16,142 nt of DNA, taken from NCBI GenBank assembly GCA_030643125.1, contig DAOWML010000013.1, positions 1-16,142 on the forward strand, given 5' to 3'. The DNA is from Bacteroidales bacterium. GTDB taxonomy: Bacteria; Bacteroidota; Bacteroidia; Bacteroidales; UBA12077. The position numbers and the translations under genes are program-made. The notes beneath the pieces were generated by a model that was given only the letters and a program-made list of their open reading frames with translations, had not been told where the DNA came from and made no database searches. Within the stretch, counting starts at the first letter, position 1. Each line of letters begins with the position of its first letter. Below, piece by piece: positions 14,951 through 16,142 of the stretch.

Positions 14951-15523
14951 TTATTCATTATTTAATTTCTTATGAACTAGCAAACAAGCCCAGGCATCGG
15001 TTGCAGCATAAACTTGCTGTGCTTCAGAAAGCTCTTCTCTTTCCCAATTTGTTACTTGTTGCGATTTTGATATTCTTTTATCTAAAACAATTGCAGTAAT
15101 TTTCTTTAAACTTTTTGCTTCAATACCAAAATCTTCAACATAATCCTGCAAATCAATAAAACTGTTAGGTTCAAACTCACTGATATTTCTTAATATTTTA
15201 ATATCATCTTTTATGGCCAGACCTATTTTTTTTACACGCTTATCACTAAGTATATTCTTAATTTCGTCCGGGAATCCTATTCTATTTATTCTTATTAAAA
15301 ATGCCTGGGTTGATGATGTCAACTGTAATAATGATACCGGATTAATAATACCTTTTTTAAAAGCTGGTTTTGTTTCTGTATCAAAGCCAGGAATCTTATG
15401 TTCCTGTATTAAAGGCAAAAAATAATCTAACTTATCAAAAGTGTCGATAACAAAAATGCCCCCGTTAAACTGATAAAGTGGCAAATCATTTATTTCATCG
15501 TTCGTTAAATTTTCTGCAAACAT
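14951..15523 (-). CDS. DEDDy 3'-5' exonuclease, RNase D-like
   Basis: A 190-aa compact exonuclease domain. ExoI is GFDTETKPAF (46-55) with D48 and E50, ExoII is IGLAIKDDIKIL (100-111) with D106/D107, and ExoIII is YAATDAW (172-178) with Y172 and D176. Together these give the DEDDy two-metal site. IDLQDY (123-128) and KSQQVTNWEREELSEAQQ (153-170) are typical of the RNase D/WRN exonuclease group. It lacks the HRDC domains of full RNase D, so it is a minimal exonuclease; substrate could be RNA (tRNA or rRNA ends) or DNA. The start codon directly follows the stop of the DUF5063 gene (TAAATG), and a strong AAGGAG ribosome site sits 8 bases upstream, so the start is secure. The RlmI-like gene begins 9 bp downstream, pointing to RNA maturation. 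Confidence 0.87.
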   Translation of the reverse strand: MFAENLTNDEINDLPLYQFNGGIFVIDTFDKLDYFLPLIQEHKIPGFDTETKPAFKKGIINPVSLLQLTSSTQAFLIRINRIGFPDEIKNILSDKRVKKIGLAIKDDIKILRNISEFEPNSFIDLQDYVEDFGIEAKSLKKITAIVLDKRISKSQQVTNWEREELSEAQQVYAATDAWACLLVHKKLNNE

Positions 15524-16142
15524 TTACTCCTCTCCTTTTCTAAAATCAGCCTGCCGCTTTGTTAATATCCAGTTGCTTGTATCAATATCATCGTCCTGCT
15601 TTTCGTTGTCAACATTATCACCGTCTTCATTCTCTTCCAAATCATCATCTCCAAAAAATACACTATGAATTGCTTTTAATGCATTTAACAATATCTGTCC
15701 CCATAATTCTTCGAAATTCAACTGACACTCCCATAATGCATCATTCATGATCTCCTCTGTTCCAATATTATAAAGAGTAACAAAGTTTTTTAAATCCTGA
15801 TAAATATCTGCCAAATTATCCGAAATAGAAGTAGTGCTCTGTTCAACCTGTTCGTGGCTTAACGGATCAAAAACCTCTCTATAATCATCATGAAAGTCCA
15901 GTTTTTCTTGAACAGAATTATGGATAAAATCCCATTCTTCTTCTGATACAAATTTTTCATTTCCATCATCGAAAACGGATTCGAATTTTGGTAAAAGGGA
16001 TCCCTTCAAATAAATTAATGACAGCAATTTCCTGGCTTTATCCAAAAAATCTTTTTTTGTAAACCTTGCTGTATTTTCAACGAACGAGCAATATTCACTG
16101 GCTACTGTAACAAATTCAGTAATATTTTGCGAATATACTATA
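15524..16142 (-). CDS. DUF5063 domain protein (5' end beyond window)
   Basis: The frame is open from the stop at 15526-15524 to the right edge, so the true start lies outside. A TTG at 16045 could be mistaken for a start, but in-frame sequence upstream (YSQNITEFVTVASEYCSFVE and then NTARFTKKDFLDKARKLL) clearly continues the protein and matches how DUF5063 proteins begin, so only a few residues are missing. At least 205 residues are visible. The body is mostly helical and acidic, with EEWDFIHNSVQEKL and the aromatic- and tryptophan-containing NDALWECQLNFEELWGQILLNALKAIHSVFF. A very acidic segment (GDDDLEENEDGDNVDNEKQD) follows, then a basic tail (TKRQADFRKGEE). There is no signal peptide or catalytic motif. 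It abuts the exonuclease gene with zero spacing, so translational coupling is likely. Function is unknown; an accessory role to the nuclease is inference. Confidence 0.8.
   Translation of the reverse strand, partial: IVYSQNITEFVTVASEYCSFVENTARFTKKDFLDKARKLLSLIYLKGSLLPKFESVFDDGNEKFVSEEEWDFIHNSVQEKLDFHDDYREVFDPLSHEQVEQSTTSISDNLADIYQDLKNFVTLYNIGTEEIMNDALWECQLNFEELWGQILLNALKAIHSVFFGDDDLEENEDGDNVDNEKQDDDIDTSNWILTKRQADFRKGEE
15532..15537 (-). promoter_or_regulatory. Strong Shine-Dalgarno for the exonuclease gene
   Basis: The minus strand reads AAGGAG at 15537-15532, 8 bases before the ATG at 15523, within the last codons of the upstream gene. Most starts in this window have no such site, so this one is unusual for the organism and fixes the exonuclease start. 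Confidence 0.7.

Overview
The window looks like ordinary core chromosome from a Bacteroidota (Bacteroidetes) bacterium, most likely a Bacteroidales-type lineage. It is AT-rich. Several intergenic gaps carry the Bacteroidetes -7 promoter motif TAnnTTTG or a close variant. The gene set is typical of the phylum: long OstA protein, paired SurA-like proteins, a RecQ of about 636 residues, DUF2795 and DUF5063 proteins, and an LVIVD-repeat protein. I see no phage, plasmid, transposase, CRISPR array, rRNA or tRNA gene.

Layout. (1) 1-444, minus: the N-terminal 148 codons of RecG, running off the left edge. (2) 445-904: a non-coding gap holding a 14-bp tandem repeat, a good -7 box and a symmetric hairpin-rich element (618-858) with no recognisable gene. 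(3) 905-3382, plus: four genes, namely a class I SAM methyltransferase, an orphan LolD/MacB-type ABC ATPase, a PduO-type cobalamin adenosyltransferase and a 73-aa DUF2795 protein, closed by a strong terminator that also serves the convergent operon. (4) 3421-10639, minus: a compact run reading guaB -> SurA-like (645 aa, two parvulin domains) -> lipoprotein -> SurA-like (452 aa) -> OstA/LptA-like protein. Four of the five act in the envelope and fit outer-membrane protein and LPS biogenesis. guaB is split by a -1 frameshift next to a five-A run. (5) 10776-12686, plus: recQ, divergent from guaB. (6) 12712-16142, minus: DUF5063 protein (5' end off the window) -> DEDD 3'-5' exonuclease -> RlmI-like rRNA methyltransferase -> LVIVD-repeat exported protein.

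How the genes fit together. The envelope operon supplies periplasmic chaperones and an LPS-bridge protein, the substrates and partners of outer-membrane assembly. The right-hand operon pairs a nuclease and an rRNA methyltransferase, so RNA maturation is its likely theme. recG and recQ are both fork and recombination helicases but are far apart and separately transcribed. I do not see a clear new biological system. The points most worth a second look are the guaB frameshift, the symmetric hairpin element, the complementary loss of parvulin histidines in the 452-aa SurA-like protein, and an inverted repeat sitting directly on the DUF2795 start codon.
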